A stretch of 64,000 nucleotides of DNA from Adiantum capillus-veneris. Lineage: Eukaryota; Streptophyta; Polypodiopsida; Polypodiales; Pteridaceae. The position numbers and the translations under genes were made by a program. Below are positions 10,959-22,059 of the stretch, piece by piece. Location of the stretch: contig CM043954.1 of the NCBI GenBank assembly GCA_014529385.2, positions 91,539,747-91,603,746 on the forward strand, written 5' to 3'. The first letter of the stretch is position 1; each line of letters begins with the position of its first letter. The notes under the pieces were generated by a model that saw only the letters and a list, made by a program, of their open reading frames with translations, was not told the origin of the DNA and did not search any database.

Positions 10959-12247
10959 TAGTGCCCGTCCTCGGGCACTGTTGAAAGGTGTCCGTGGAGG
11001 CAAGGAAAGGTTTTGATTAATTGTTGATGGGCTGATTTTCTTCATTTGTCATTGAATTTGTTGATGAGGTTCAATTTGTTACAGCATCTTCATTGGTATG
11101 AATATGTATGATGTGAGAGATGATGTTGCATTTGTCCGTTGTAATAGCATAATGAGGAGGCTTCTGTTTATTTATGAAAAATATTTACAAGGGAAATAGA
11201 ATGATGAGGTTCTAAATTAGGTCTATAACCTGGATGATCAAAGGAAAAAAACCCAGTGGGAAAAAACTGCCTTTGGGATACGCACATTATTGGAGTACTT
11301 ATTAGCATGGGATATATTAATAAAGTACTCAAGGGATTATTTGCTGATAGACATGGAATTAAAAGCGCAGCAAATATGAGAGGGTAGCATGATGGAACAT
11401 TGGTTTGCCTGTTGTAGTCCATTCAAGGTGCATAGGTGGAAGCAAAAAGAGTGTCTAATGCATATGTCCAATGATGGGACATCCTATTTATGCATACACA
11501 GAAATGAATGGAAAACAATATGCTGTCCAAGAAATATTTTGAAGGGATCTTCAGAAAGATGGTGTAGCTATAAAAGCATATGACATGGCTTTGCAAGCTG
11601 GCACCCCTTTAAAAATGGTTTGCGTTGACGAGGATATGTGCTCTCATATTATTGTGCATTGTGCGTGAGTGTTGGACTCTACGACACTCCACCATTTGTA
11701 AGTTAATAGACTTCGACTCTTATGCTTATCTCATCCAGCATGAGTGACATGAGTTTAGATATTCTCAACTTTTTCATCTTGAGCGTAAGCCTAATAACTA
11801 CGACTCTTAGCATAGAGTTTGATATGACTTGAAGCTTTGGGACTAATGCTTTTCTCATTTCATGGCTCAACAGCCTGACTCTGACTATGCCAAAGAGTGT
11901 TTTTTGCACCCTGGAGGCTTGAGTGTTTACATTCTTGTGCTTACTACAAACATTTCTTCTGGTAAAAGTAAGCTTGAATCCTCAAAAAGAGGATTAGTGA
12001 AGGACCAAGTTGGCATTGAAGGTTTCTTTTGCCATACCTGTTTTATCACCTTTGAATATGCATTCACATTGGTTGGGTTGTCCTTCTTTGACTGTGAAGA
12101 CTCCATTATGATTTTGATTCTCCAATTGGGCATCTTGTAAGGAGTCTTTGATGTTGTTGTAGGCCTCTTTTTACTATCGGCATCTGGCTTTTGACTAGGA
12201 GCATTGGAAGACTTAGGAATCCAAATCTCTTGAGTACCTTTGTAACT
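10959..12247 (-). other. 3' region of element C with a conserved hydrophobic reading frame
   Basis: About 1.3 kb between the large gene and the polypurine tract. A minus-strand frame (11168-11422, opened by TTG rather than ATG) encodes a hydrophobic, proline-rich segment with NNPLSTLLI and PTGFF motifs. A clearly homologous frame exists in element D (39527-39892). The position upstream of the 3' LTR is where env-like or extra genes lie in Athila/Tat relatives. On the plus strand a second shared frame (about 11460-11660, with PIYAYTEMNGKQYAVQE) is broken by a stop in both copies. I cannot assign a function to either. Confidence 0.45.
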
Positions 12248-15200
12248 CTATTGTTGACTTTTTTTAGCTCTAGGTATTGTTGATTTCTTGAGGTGTTCAT
12301 GCAGGTCTGGTGTAGCTGCCTGGATTGTGGTTGACTGGTAGCCAAATCTTTGTATAGCCCGTGTAGAATCCTTGTCCAAGAGGAGATCATTTGAGATTCG
12401 TCTCTGTTCTGTATCCTCTTGTGAGTTGTGGTAGACTTCAGCATCTTTTGATGTTGTTTTTTTGTATACCTGCTTCTTAGGTATCCTAGGATATTGTCGA
12501 GGTTGATACCTCGTGGGCCTTCTTTCTTGGGAGGGACTTGACATTGCTTCATATGCTCTAACCTGCGGTTTTGATACCCATATCTGCCTGTTACCTCTAT
12601 AGTACTCTTGTTCTTTTAAGATCCATTGTGATGCTATCCATCCCATGTGTTTGTCTTCATGTGTTGATCTCCTGTCCTGAATCCAAACTAGATTATTGAC
12701 TTTAACTAAACTGGTCAGAACAAACACTTGCTTGAATTTCCTTTGCTTTCTTGAGTACTTTGGCTGATATACCTTTGCTTTTCTGGGTGTCTCCTTAGAG
12801 GGTTCAGTTGGGTCAGTAGTTGACTCGAAGTTTTGAAAGATTGGCTTGCTTGAAGAAGCTGATCCATGAGGGTTCTTTGATGTAGAGGCATATGCTGTCA
12901 CACCTTCTTTGCTAGTCGGTGAAGGTTCCACTTTAGCTTTACCTTTGTCTGCAAGATTTATCTTTGATCCTTGTGACTTCTACAACTGTGAATCTGGAAG
13001 TTTTTGTTCTATTGAAGATCTTTGTCCAGCTTTTTCCATGGTCTCGTCTTGATCTAACTATGTCCCTATGGAGGGGGACTTGAGACTCTGCTTTCCAATC
13101 TGACTTGTATCGGTTGATTCGACTGGCAATGTCTGGATTTGTGGACTTCCTATAGCTTCTTGGTTGTCTACAACTTCATTCTTCTTTACTTCTGTCTTTG
13201 GTGGCATTCTCTGTTCAATAGCTTTCGTGGTTGTTCTTTGCTCTGTTTGATCTGCACTTGCTATTGCTTGATTTGCTTTAATCTCTTCTGAAGTTCTAAT
13301 CGATGGAGATGAATCATCTTCAATAAGATTTGCTTTGGCATCGGTCTCCATTTTAACTGTGCTTGAGGACTTTGTGTTGTCATCTGCAGGTGACCAGTGT
13401 TGATCTCCATTCTTGATTGTCTCTAAAGACTGCATTTTGTTTACATTCTGTATCTCTAACATCTTCTGGGCCATTGGCATTCCCATCATGATGTCTTTTG
13501 GCATATCTTTTGCTGTGATCATGTGGAATTGAGCTATGATGATCTGTGAACTTACTTCAAGGGTGATGGAGATGATTCCCCAGCATTCTGCTCGTTTGTC
13601 TCCAGATATGCTCACAAATGCATGAGCCTCTCCCAACTGTGGTTGGCCACAGCCTTTCCAAGTGCGAACAAACATGAGGTTCTTGTCTAACTAAAAATCG
13701 AGCTTTACTTCTCTTGACAATTTTTCTTTGTGTTCACTAATGACTGCTTTTGTTGTGGTAGTGTCCTTTGGTTCAGCTTTGTCTATATTTTCCTTGCTTT
13801 GATCACTTGCTTCAATTGATGTTGACTCGTATGATTGTGATAATGCACTTTTTGTCTGCAACTGATGAGCATTGTCTACTTGCATCTGAGTAAATTTTGA
13901 TCTTAAAAGATCCATTGTACTCTCTGGCAAAATCTATCTCTTCGGAGGAGATTTTGGTGGTGACCTTTCTATAGCTTTCTTGACTTTAGCTTCTATTGAC
14001 TTTGACTTTTGTGTCACCGGTTTTGGCAGCTTGAGGCTTTGCATCATCTTCAAATAGTCTTTGACTTAAGTTGGGCCATCTGTAGGGGTTTGAACAAGGT
14101 CATGAACTTGCTGATATTCGTTACCATGTGCATCTTGATATACATATGTGAGCTTGATCACATGTAACTGTTTGAACACTATGGGCTTTGTCGGATTTTG
14201 ACTCTGACTTGTGGAGATCAGTTGAAACTTTTGTCCCTGATGATCTTCATATAAGCATTTGTCTGCAGACTCTGATGGAACTTGGGTCAATTGGAAACTT
14301 CCAGCAACCATATGATAATGGTTTCTACCTTGAAGGGGTCTGTTGGTTAAAGGCTCTAGGGCTTCTAACTGGTGATCATTTCCTGGCACATAAGCTGAGC
14401 TTGATGGATTTATAGCTCCCCCCTTCCTAGGGTAATCACTATAGCCTGCTTCATTGTAAGAGTTCAATTTTTTTTGGCTCTGGTTTAGTCTCACCTTTTG
14501 GAATTGTGAAGATACACTTTGGGTAGCACTGTTGATGGTTAGCATCTGTGAGCCTTCTTCATAGTTCCCTATGTATCTTCTTGAAACATGACAAATTATT
14601 CCCCAAGTCAAGCTGTAGATAGCATCTTTACCTTGATATTGTCTATCCCATGGGTCTCCTATGATATGAGCTTCTGTGGTTTCAGGACCCAAGGCATCAT
14701 AGATGCTAGACTCTCGTCTATATCTACGACTATTTTGATCAAAGTATATGTTCATTTGGTCACAACATCGAAGTTTGATTTTCAATGGAGGAGAGTTTGG
14801 CTCTGAACAGATTTCTAGATTCACTCGGGTAATATCCTTTAGCTCTAGATAGGATGGGCTATAATAGATTCTTTCCTCAGAAATGAACCATCCTTCCTAA
14901 TCTATCACTGGACTCACTTCTATGAGCTAGTATGTGGGCTGTTCAAACACTGGTTGATCCTTTTTGTATAGTTTTCCTTTTTGGTCTACATAGTGTGCAC
15001 ATGTATTATGTGTACCATACAAAGCTAACATCATTCTGCTTGATGTGTCCCTTAGACTCGTGAATAATTTCACACTTGTGTCAGTGGATGCAAAATTATT
15101 TGCAAATTTAACAGTCTTTTCAACCTTCGATGATATCTCGACACCTTGACTAAATTCATGCAAGAATTTTTTGTTCAAAGAATCAATTTTAAGCTTTTCG

Positions 15201-16057
15201 GGTGTTTGTGCATCTTTATGCTGATTTTGAACTTGTAGTGCTTTTAGTGGTGCTTCTAATGGTAATGCAGAATCATCCGATTGCCATAAAAGTGACAAGT
15301 CGGTTGCACTTACATCGAGATTCCCATTTCCAATTTGCTATGTGCCTTGCTTGGCGGTTGATATGTCCCTGTTGTCGAGATTTATTGGACAATCTTCAGG
15401 AAAATGTCCACCTTTTCGCCCACAATCTGAGCAATACACCATTACTGGTGGTATTTCATTTGGTTCTGTCATGTCAAGCTCTAGCTGAGAAGTTTCAGCT
15501 TCTATACTTGCCAAGTTGTTGGCATCTTCTTTTAGAACACTAAGCATCAAGCTATAGATTGCTCCATCTTGGCCTTTGTACCGTCTTTGGCTTGGTTCTC
15601 CAATCAGACTGGATTCTATTGGCTGATATGTTGGATCTTGCAATTTTGGCTCTCGACTATAGATCTGACCATTGTAGTCCATGTAAAATGATCCTGATTG
15701 CATATGCACTAAATGTATGTTTTGCGAACTTGTGCAGGTCTCTGGATAAACACTTGGATTGACTTTTTGAACTTCTATCTGCACCTCATCTTTAAGCTTG
15801 CAATACCTGGCTCCACTGAAGTCTGTGAATATCTGGGAGTTCTCTGAATCTGGCTTTACTTTGATCAATAGGATCTTGGTTCCTGTGCTACTTTTACTGC
15901 TCATACAATACCTATGACCTTCTGTATCTGTGTACAAAAATTTATCCCCATTGTAGCCATATAGCTATAAAATTTTCTTGGTTGCAGTTGTGCATGTGTT
16001 GCCACTACTACTAGCATGCTCTGCTGTACTTGAATTCTCGGTTTGATTTAAGTCCAT
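12248..16057 (-). pseudogene. Large unknown gene of the C/D element family (1,270 codons, single frame with several stops)
   Basis: A single minus-strand frame runs from the ATG at 16057 (MDLNQTENSS) to 12248, interrupted only by stops. Residues 42-170 carry repeats of the form YxDxxGxxY (YTDTEGHRY, FTDFSGARY, YMDYNGQIY) and a paired RRYKGQDGAIYSL motif. A zinc-knuckle-like CSDCGRKGGHFPEDC sits at about 209-223. More YxDxxG repeats follow at 15010, 14745, 14260 and 14120. Further on are Lys/Gln/Ser-rich linkers, a retropepsin-like C-terminal half ending DIMMGMPM (about 13490) and a basic C-terminus. Some stops are CAG-to-TAG changes relative to element D; two are shared with D. The zinc knuckle and protease-like part suggest a Gag-Pro protein greatly enlarged by repeats. 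I do not recognise the repeat family. Confidence 0.7.
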
Positions 16058-17220
16058 GTTGGCTTAATCCACAAAAACTGTCAATTGGCAGATTCTGGTA
16101 TTGATTATCAGAATTTATCTTGCTCAGTTTTGATAAAACTGCTTGTGGCAAAGCACTTCTGCAGTTGACTGCTCTTCAGATTTGCAAGAGTTGATTAACC
16201 CTAACTCGACAGTGTCAAAATTAATTCCAACCTTTTGAAACGATGAAAAACTAGGCCTTTAACAGATTAATCTGCAATCCCTCGTGATTTGCAATTTTCA
16301 GCGAGATTTTGACAAATTTAAAATTTTGTCTACCGCCCACGGCTTCCAGTTGGCCTTTTCGCTTTTTTCGACTGATCTAATTCTCTTTTGCACGGTCTGC
16401 TCGATGTGCGGTACTCTTCTCGGCTTTCCTTTTCAACTTGTTGGCTTTTGTGCGGTTTGCCCGGCGTGTGACTTTTTTCAGCGGTGCGTATGTTTTTTGT
16501 GTTTCGGCCTCATTTTGGCTTTTTCCAAATATTTATGGTACTTTCAGCAACTTTCTTTTTATTTTTCTAATTATTCGTGAAATTTTAAATTTTCTAAATT
16601 TTTGTGGTAATTTTATGATTTTTTTAATATTTTTTGGAAAAGTTTTAATTTTTTTATGAATTTTTGTGAAAATTTTAAAATTTTAATGATTTTTTGAGTC
16701 TTTTTCTATTTTTTGTAAATTTTTATAATTTATTTGGAGTCTTTTGAAGGTTTTGTGAATTTTGTGATTTATTGGGATTTTTTCCATTCATCTTATGAAA
16801 TTTTTATGATTTTTCAAGACTTTTTCTAATTTTCTATCATTTTTGGTGAATATCTATGTAAAATTTTTTTTAGAGTTTTATTTGTTTTTAATGAATTTTT
16901 TACAGTGTTTGTGAGTTTTCTGTGGAATTTTTGAAATTTTTACAAATTTTCTAGAATTATTGGAATCTTTTTTTTATCCATTTCTGAATTTTTTTATAAT
17001 TTTGTGAATTTTTTGGTCAATTTTTTTTAGTTTTTTATAATTTTCTAAGAAGTTTTTAATTTTTTATGAGTTTTTTTATTTTTAGAATTGATCATTTATT
17101 CCTTTTTATTGGATTTTGAAATATTTAATTGTTTTTATTTTTAGATTTTTAAAAGACTTTTTATGTTTTTTGATTTTTTTAATTGAAATTTTTTAATGAA
17201 ATTAAATTAAATAATACCTG
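16058..17220 (-). other. Leader of element C, part 1: T-rich block on the plus strand (A-rich in element sense)
   Basis: 16300-16540 is mixed sequence. 16540-17210 is extreme T-rich sequence with repeated ATTTTT, GAATTTTT and TTTTTGAA words. It has no coding potential. Element D has the same block at 45470-45860. Confidence 0.7.
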
Positions 17221-17480
17221 CACTTGTCTTGCAGACTTTACCTGGCGGGAGCCGTTGGCGTTGACTGTGCACGCGAAGAAGATAGCGCCTTGATTTGGGA
17301 TTGGCAGCCAGCCAGCAGGCACCTCGCGCGCACGCACAGAAGCAGGCAGTAGCGGGGGACTCGGGGAGTGGGGATTTTGGCAGTGTAGAGGACGGAACAG
17401 TACGGGGAGGCCACGTGGCAGTCGGCAGGCTGGAGGCAGCCTTGGCGTGTAGCAAGAGAGACAGAGAGAGAGTGTGAGTT

Positions 17481-17483
<3 letters not shown>

Positions 17484-17524
<41 letters not shown>
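17484..17524. repeat. (GA)n microsatellite
   Basis: About 20 GA units, with a second GA run at 17625-17651; both are in the C leader. Open frames through them (for example 17207-17578) are dipeptide repeats, not genes. Confidence 0.92.
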
Positions 17525-17530
<6 letters not shown>

Positions 17531-17621
17531 AGGAGAGAGAGTGTGAGTTAGAGAAGGAGTAGGGGGGGGTGTTCTCACGGAGAGAGGCAGGGCGAGAGAG
17601 AGAGTGTGAAAAAATTAGAGG

Positions 17622-17655
<34 letters not shown>

Positions 17656-17891
17656 GATAGCCCGGCTCTATAAAAACCTAGGTTTAGTGTAATCCCACCT
17701 ACAAATTTTGAATTTTACCTCTAAATTTTATATTTGAAGGTGAAAAAACCTACAAAATTTTTGGAAAAATTTTACCCTAAACCTTCAAATTTTGTCAATT
17801 TACCTCTGTTGTTTCACATAAGTAGGTTTGCCAAGTTTGTGATTTTCGAGCACTACCGACAGGGCCTATCAGCGACAGTACGGACGCATGC

Positions 17892-17892
<1 letters not shown>

Positions 17893-17960
<68 letters not shown>
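17893..17960. repeat. (GT)34 microsatellite
   Basis: An uninterrupted GT run of 68 bases, followed by GA-rich sequence (17961-18000). It has Z-DNA potential and is a likely length polymorphism. Confidence 0.95.
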
Positions 17961-17962
<2 letters not shown>

Positions 17963-18059
17963 TGAGGGGAAGAGAGAGAGAGAGAGAGAGTGAGAGGGAG
18001 AGGTGGGTTCACGCCTAGAAGGAAGAAGAAGAAAAGAAGTAGTTTATGCACCTCGAGGC

Positions 18060-19580
18060 ACGGTACCGAAGCCCGAAACCCGTTTTTTTTTTATCTTTTA
18101 TTTTCAAATTTCCAAGAAATGCCAAAAATGGGCCGAAAATTAGCTGAAAACTCCAAAAATCGGCAGAAAATCCCAAAATTTGTCAGAAAAGTCCAAAAAT
18201 TTCCCAAAAACTTCTAGGAATTTTAGAAAATCATCGTAATGCACAATCAAGCATTTACGACACGTAGAAGCACACCGAAAATAGCAGATTTTATCGAAAA
18301 CATCAATTTTGACAAAATTGTCCACCTGACCTTCGAAAATAGTAAAACACTCAAAACTTGACCAAGAGGGCACAAATGCGAACAAAATGATGCCGTAAAT
18401 TCGCACACACAAAATGGCTCGTAAAGATCGTAAAATCAAATTTTTATGGAATTATCCAAAAATTAATGCAAAACTTAGCAAAAAATTACCAAAACATTGC
18501 AAAAGCTATTCGAAAAATACCCAAAAATTTTCTACAAATTCTCCACAAATTGGGGAATGGTGCAGGCAAATAAAATCGCAGAAATCACATCAATTCAATC
18601 GCCAACAATTTTATCAATAAAATCAAGACTAGGCAATTAAACCGGCAAAATTAGGTCAAAAATTGACGCAATTAGAGTGTGTAAATCCCTATTTTGAGCG
18701 CATAAAACACAGCATTTCATCATTACACACATCAATCATGCAATCAAAACATTAAATTAACCATGCAAATTAAACATTTTTTTAGACACACACACACATA
18801 CTAAAAAATTGGCAGTTTTTACCAATCTTTAGGTGCGCACACAAAAGGGTTAAATTTGTCGGATTTGCAATGTGACTTCACAAATCAATAGATAGGCATG
18901 AGCACAACACAAATCAATCATCACAATTGAAAAATCATAACACACACATTGATTTCTAGTGCTCAAACATGGGCAAAATAGTGCACACACACCTAAAATT
19001 AGCATACACACTTGATTTTAGTGCATACACACTTGAAATTGATCGTCCAAGCATACAATTAACTCAATTAGGCACCCAATTAACAACCTAAAATCACCAA
19101 TTAGCAATTGAAACTTGTCAAATCATACGCCACCAATTCTTAAAAATTTCGGCATTACGACGGCCTGAAAACGAAAAATTGCAAAATTTTTAATCCATAA
19201 CATCAACATTGCATTGCATCAACATAGCATAGCATTACATTGCATCACATTACATTGCATCATGGTGGGATTTCTATACAATTCTACACATCTTTAGATT
19301 CTAGGGAGGTTGAGAATACCACCTTAATTACCTTTCCGTTGAAGATCAATTGGACGGTCGAATGCTCCAATCCTTCATAGCAAATTAGCAAAAATAAGTC
19401 AAATTAGCAAGGGGTTAGTGAGAAATTAGAGTGGCAAGATATGATCACACATTAGGGAATTATGCTTCATGCACACACATTCAAAATCCTCAAAAACATA
19501 AACACACAAGTGAAATTAGTAGTGAAAGTAGTGAGGGAATGCATTCGTTTATGCCACAATTACACTAGTGTAGGCCATCG
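18060..19580 (-). other. Leader of element C, part 2: A-rich block (T-rich in element sense) and primer-proximal part
   Basis: 18090-18660 is built of CAAAAATTT/CCAAAAA words, the complement in style of the T-rich block at 16540-17210. 18700-19570 is AT-rich with many CACACA words and a short CAT/GCATTACATT repeat near 19210-19260. No gene. Confidence 0.65.
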
Positions 19581-19600
19581 TTCCCGGCAATGGCGCCAAA
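19581..19600 (-). other. Primer binding site of element C (TGGCGCC type)
   Basis: The minus strand reads TTTGGCGCCATTGCCGGGAA right against the LTR. This is the primer-site type of Athila-like gypsy elements (usually attributed to tRNA-Asp). It sets the orientation. Confidence 0.88.
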
Positions 19601-20515
19601 TGTTGGGGGTCCCATCGTTGCAATAGCTCCAATGACCAACAAAATTATCAATCCGGAGGAATGAGCTACCTGGCTAGGGCATGGAAACACTCACATGGTT
19701 AGTGAGCTAATCAAAGCAACACAAATGGTTAACTCTACGAGGTGAGCTTCTCAGCCTATGGAGGAGCTAAGCCGCAATGAAGGGCAATATCCATATCCAC
19801 TTCTCTTCACCTCCAATCAACCCAATCATAGTGTTGCAAGACGCACACAACACTAATCCTATCATGCAACACACTAATCTCAAGCACACACACATATATC
19901 TATCGAGCACCACACTCCAATCAAACCTACATGCACACACAAGAAAAAGAGGGCAATCACACAAGACTAGAGAGGGATTAACCACTAATTAGTTAAGATC
20001 TAGTTAATCTAAGCATCATAGGCAATCATAAGAGGTGAGAGAGAAGCATAGTGAGAGAGAATGAATCATTGATTAGTGTTAATCAAGTCTCATGAGCAAG
20101 GAGAAGCTCAAGGACTCCATAGCCACACACCTCAAGAGCTCTCCCCAAAGAGTGCTCTCCACAAATGACTTGAGAAACCTAATTTCTTTTACACGCTGCC
20201 TTATATACCTAGGGTAAAAATATGCAATGTCCGGGCGCCCAAGTCCTTTAGGGCTCACCACTTACTGAATCAGCAACCTAGGCACAGTAAGTGACCTATT
20301 TCTTACAATTTGGAACTCCCATTGAGCCCTAACACATTAGAAATATTACAATGGCTTGAAATAAATCGGGAATTTACAATACGTGACCATTTTGGGAAAA
20401 ACGTGGAGAATGTGTAACTCCAATCTTTACTGCTTCTTTGCATTCATCCTCGATGTGCATCCGTACATCTTCGGTCTTTAGGAGCTCTTGTTAACTGACA
20501 TTGACTCAGTTAACA
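19601..20515 (-). repeat. 5' LTR of element C
   Basis: An intact LTR of 915 bases, TGTTGGGGGTCCC...CAGTTAACA, matching 2917-3121 plus 10237-10941. The right copy of the TCTCC duplication follows at 20516-20520. Confidence 0.92.
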
Positions 20516-20520
20516 TCTCC

Positions 20521-21370
20521 TTCTTCTTCACCTTCCTCCTCTTTTGATGAAAGCAACAGCTATTCTCCTAGAGAATACAAGAGGAGAGGTCATCAAAAAT
20601 CCTACCCTACATGGCAAAGGCCCCAAAAGCTTAAGAAATTCAAAGAGGGAGGAAATATTATCTCTTTTCTTACCTATGATGTGACCTTTGATGCTACCGA
20701 CAAAGTATTTTCCTTCATCCAACAATTTGATGCGGCCTTTGGAGACGAGGGCTTCACAGATTCCTCCAAGGTACGTCATGTAGCTATACACTTCCAAAAA
20801 TATACTTGTCAATGGTGGGCTAGCCTTTGTGGCAATGGTGAAGCCCCAAATACATGGAAAACTCTACGAGTTTCCATCATGAAGGAATTCATTGCAAGCG
20901 ATGCAAAGAACAAAGTGCTTACCAAATGGCAGAGTTTGAAGCTACTCTCCAACAAGTCTATCCACAAATATGTGGACAAGTTTTGGGATTTACATCTCAA
21001 GGCTATCGTCTTTCAAAAGATAGACTTTGCTGAGGAAAAGCAACAATTTTGTGCGGGATTACCTAAAGAAATGGCCGAGTATGTCAACTAAAAACGGTCT
21101 AGTTCTATCACCAAAGTAATCCACCACACTATGGTTGCTTCGCACATCAATTTACAACAAGGGGCTAAACAAAATGCCAAGCCCATGGAAAACAAAGATT
21201 GAAATGATGAAAAGGGGAAGAACAATTCCCAAAATTCTTCCCAAGGAAATTACAACAACAACAAGAACAATCGTTCCAAGGAGAAGGGAGTTTACAACGG
21301 TAAAAATAAATTCTCTGCTGAAGAGCTAGAGGATTTTTGTAAGGACCACAAATGTTTTAAGTGTTAGGAG
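20521..21370 (+). pseudogene. Capsid part of element A gag, continued after element C
   Basis: Open to 21091, then broken by single stops. It carries a retrotrans_gag-type core (WWASLCGN near 20815, LLSNKSIHKYVDKF near 20945, CAGLPKEMAEY near 21050). A Lys/Asn/Gln-rich tail follows, then a CFKC that starts a zinc knuckle (about 21350) whose second half is lost to a stop. It joins in frame to 2489-2916. This is the structural protein that packages element RNA. Confidence 0.85.
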
Positions 21371-21959
21371 GAAGGACAGTTCTGGACCCAAAAGAAATTC
21401 CTGCAATGAGACTCCTAGAGCTTCCACAATTGAAGCTCCAAAAGAGGATGCTCATTGAAAAGAATCACCTCTCTCCTATGTTTGGGAAAAGGCAAGGGAG
21501 CATTATGCATACATCATGTTTGACCTTGGCTCTACTCACAGTTTCATATTCATAGAGTTGGCCACAAAGTTAGGAGTTCAAGCTCATGAGATGGGAGATG
21601 TAGTTGTAGCCGATGGAGCCTTCAAGGGGAAAGAAGTTGTAGTTACTCCCTTGATTGGGAAATGGAGGCTTCATGGCCAAGGCTATGTTGACAAAGAACT
21701 TTTATTCATCTCTCCTCTCAAGCATGAAGAAGTCATCCTAGGGGCACCATGGTTTGAGTGTATGGCTGTCAATGTAAAGTTCCCTGAAAGAAGGTTGTAT
21801 TTGAAGTATAGAAAAAAGAACATGTACATAGATGTTGATGAGCATGGTCGTGCCATACCCCTTTTAAATTCTCCTTCCTTTGAAAAATCAATGAAAAGCT
21901 CAGTTCTTGCATACATGATTTTTGTCAAACAATCAATAAAAGGTCCTAATGTTCTATAA
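21371..21959 (+). pseudogene. Protease domain of element A
   Basis: In a different frame from gag, a 148-codon segment starting at the ATG at 21516 holds a retropepsin: FDLGSTHSFI, where the usual D-S/T-G reads D-L-G, and a C-terminal VILGAPWF, the family's I-L-G motif. Catalytic Asp and Gly are present but the middle residue is changed. 21371-21515 has several stops. Order and spacing after gag are normal for gypsy elements. Confidence 0.8.
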
Positions 21960-22059
21960 AATGAAGCTGGTAGGAATCAAGAAGGGTTAGACTTGTCCAA
22001 TTTTCTAAATGTTTTCCAATATGTTTTCATTGATGATATCCCTTTGGACTTACCTCCAA

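Larger units (their letters stand above)
2917..20515 (-). mobile_element. Element C: large non-autonomous LTR retrotransposon, itself containing element E
   Basis: Bounded by TGTTGGGGG...GTTAACA LTRs and a TCTCC duplication. The primer site next to the right LTR puts its 5' end at the right, so it reads on the minus strand. Without E it is about 10.5 kb. Inside are a long leader with complementary T- and A-rich blocks, one huge unknown gene (12248-16057) and a short 3' region. No RT, RNase H or integrase is visible, so it must be mobilised by proteins from another element. The TGGCGCC primer-site type is the one used by Athila-like gypsy elements. Element D is a second copy of the family. Confidence 0.85.

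Noticed and set aside
17207-18051. Open frames through GA and GT microsatellites
   Set aside because: Dipeptide repeats only; frames stay open because simple repeats contain no stops.
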